Source: Setaria digitata (taxonomy: Eukaryota > Nematoda > Chromadorea > Rhabditida > Setariidae). From it: DNA of 64,000 nt. Position 1 is the first letter of the stretch; each line of letters starts with the position of its first letter. The DNA lies in the NCBI GenBank assembly GCA_003640385.1, contig RCAB01000072.1, positions 124,001 through 188,000 on the forward strand. Reading direction: 5' to 3'. The notes beneath the pieces were generated by a model, which was given only the letters and a program-made list of their open reading frames with translations, made no database searches and was not told the DNA's origin. Made by a program: the position numbers and the translations under genes. This document shows positions 62,667 to 64,000 of the stretch, piece after piece.

Positions 62667-63189
62667 TTTCCATCTGTTGCAAACTAATTCAGTCTGCTAG
62701 CAATAACTGTTTTGAAAGTGGCACTACTTATTAGTCTGTTTGAGCAGTAATCTCGAAATAGCAATGATGAGTAGAGGAGTACGAGAAGTGTACGGAATGA
62801 GTAAAATTGGAAGAAAGTTGAGAAGAGAGGTTGCGAGAAAAGAAAGAATTGCCTATGATTGGCTTAATGTCAGATATGTGCCATGGAAGTAAATGATATC
62901 GTTTTAGGGAGAAGGACTGGAGAAGTCGTACTCGGAAGAAGTCACTGAAGAGAATAGTTGAAGGATCGAAATACATTACTTCAGTTCCCTCATCCTTGTG
63001 CTTTATGCTTTGCCTCCTCCTCATCCACACTTCACCTCACATCATCCACTGCTAACCGAGATAGATTATAAGTCTAAGTCTTTTCGAACTTTTTCATTCA
63101 GCACCCAAATTACCTCAGAACTTTAGCGATGGAGCTTGCTTCTTCCAAGTATTTAGATTTTTTACCACCTATATATACATAGATAATAC

Positions 63190-63205
63190 GTGTGTGTGTG
63201 TGTGT
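63190..63205. repeat. (GT)8 microsatellite
   Basis: Eight GT units follow TATATATACATAGATAATAC. Confidence 0.9.
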
Positions 63206-63402
63206 ACATAGCGAAGACAGAAATATCTGCAGTAAGTGAAGAGCGGAAGAATCTGTAGCTGAGATTCTGTGGCATGTTTCATATAGATATATAGCTTGGA
63301 CTGCATGTTTGTCGCTTACTTTTCACTCCCATTGATGCAGATGGAAAAAATATAAAGGAAAAGAAGAATGAACGACTCCGAAATTAGTGAAATGAATCGC
63401 TA

Positions 63403-63426
63403 CTGCAACTGCAACTGCAGCTGCAA
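63403..63426. repeat. short CTGCAA tandem
   Basis: CTGCAACTGCAACTGCAG and CTGCAA: about four 6-base units with one change. Confidence 0.75.
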
Positions 63427-63577
63427 GTATAGTAGTTGCCTTTAGAATAAAGACAGTGCTAACGGCCGACAAATATATATGCTGCCCTCTCCTTCCTTTT
63501 CCCCCTCTATCCATCCCTTCTCACTGATACGGGTTTTTTTTTTTTTTCGAACTATAGGCATTTATTGGTTGATTCAA

Positions 63578-63600
63578 ATCGAATCGGATCGGATCGGACT
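63578..63600. repeat. short 5-base tandem, (GGATC)-like
   Basis: ATCGAATCGGATCGGATCGG: four to five imperfect 5-base units. Confidence 0.75.
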
Positions 63601-64000
63601 GAATGGAACTGAATTAAATCGTAATAGATTCAATGTAGTGCAGCTGAAACAGATCTTTTAATAATCCGATACGAAAATGTTAGAATGAGTAAGTCTAAAC
63701 TTCTCTTCCTTAGAGGCAGAGAAAACAAAACGATTTTTTAGACAGAAAAAACGAAAAAATCATGAAAACGATAGCCTCACAGCCTCCGCAGGCATTCATT
63801 ATCTGTGATAGAACAGTTGCTTATAACAAATTTCAAATTACTAAAACAAAAGGCTATAAGCTTAACATACAACCAATCGCTGGCCAGCCCCTCACAATGC
63901 AATTTTATTTGACTTTAAAACAATGTCATTTCATCTTATGTCACCATACCTAAGAGGTGCATTTTAACAGTTGCACTTTTATCCTGAAGTAATTTGATGA

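Larger units (their letters stand above)
61078..64000. other. right edge, no supported gene
   Basis: About 2.9 kb of AT-rich DNA with short ORFs, a hairpin and simple repeats. It may include the promoter and first exon of the collagen gene. Confidence 0.5.

Noticed and set aside
62007..62734. ORFs of 94 (minus) and 97 (plus) residues near the right edge
   Set aside because: No recognisable domain; the plus one spans the inverted repeat at 62594-62666, and neither has convincing start context.
61078..64000. A head-to-head alpha-1 type IV collagen gene upstream of let-2, as in insects and vertebrates
   Set aside because: No Gly-X-Y coding is present on the plus strand to the right of the collagen gene in this window.

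Overview
The window is a gene-sparse, AT-rich stretch of nematode nuclear DNA with multi-exon genes, short GT-AG introns with TTTCAG-type acceptors, and 5' leaders that fit spliced-leader trans-splicing. The whole exon series of an alpha-2 type IV collagen (LET-2 type), a T-type acetylcholinesterase (ACE-1 type) and a Wnt ligand point to a parasitic nematode, most likely a filarial or other spirurid. The genus is an inference. Gene models were built by hand from splice signals, reading phase and family motifs.

Left part (1-8.3 kb): a small type I membrane protein with a six-cysteine ectodomain (8245-7421, minus). It is followed on the same strand by two short orphan coding blocks (6803-5946 and 4307-3852), which may be separate genes or alternative cytoplasmic tails. 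A long non-coding stretch (8.3-14.5 kb) includes an AT-rich repeat.

Middle part (14.5-32.6 kb): a ten-exon Wnt gene (14566-18625, plus) with a tRNA-Cys(GCA) in its last intron. It is tail to tail with a minus-strand group: SF3B6/p14 spliceosomal protein (19586-18748), SUB1/PC4 coactivator (22446-20703) and a 76-residue ORF just upstream (22771-22541). The spacing of the last two fits an operon. About 0.3 kb away, transcribed divergently, lie the OTUD6-type deubiquitinase (23077-25732) and an ELMO-domain protein (26614-28436), both plus. ELMOD converges on an ARGLU1-like splicing cofactor (32630-29517, minus).

Right part (32.6-64 kb): about 7.7 kb with no convincing gene, then acetylcholinesterase (40346-44051, plus, signal exon not located). 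It converges on the large collagen gene (55801-46225, minus). A separate exon at 61077-61026 ends in a signal-peptidase site and joins the collagen in phase across a 5.2 kb intron. The rest is non-coding with simple repeats and hairpins.

The best unusual signals are three GC-AG introns (one in the esterase, two in the collagen), three perfect 16-18 bp inverted repeats that look like snap-back insertions, a donor-site defect in the Wnt gene, the membrane-protein tail cluster, and a cysteine-rich exon 5' of the esterase that resembles part of a DEG/ENaC channel.
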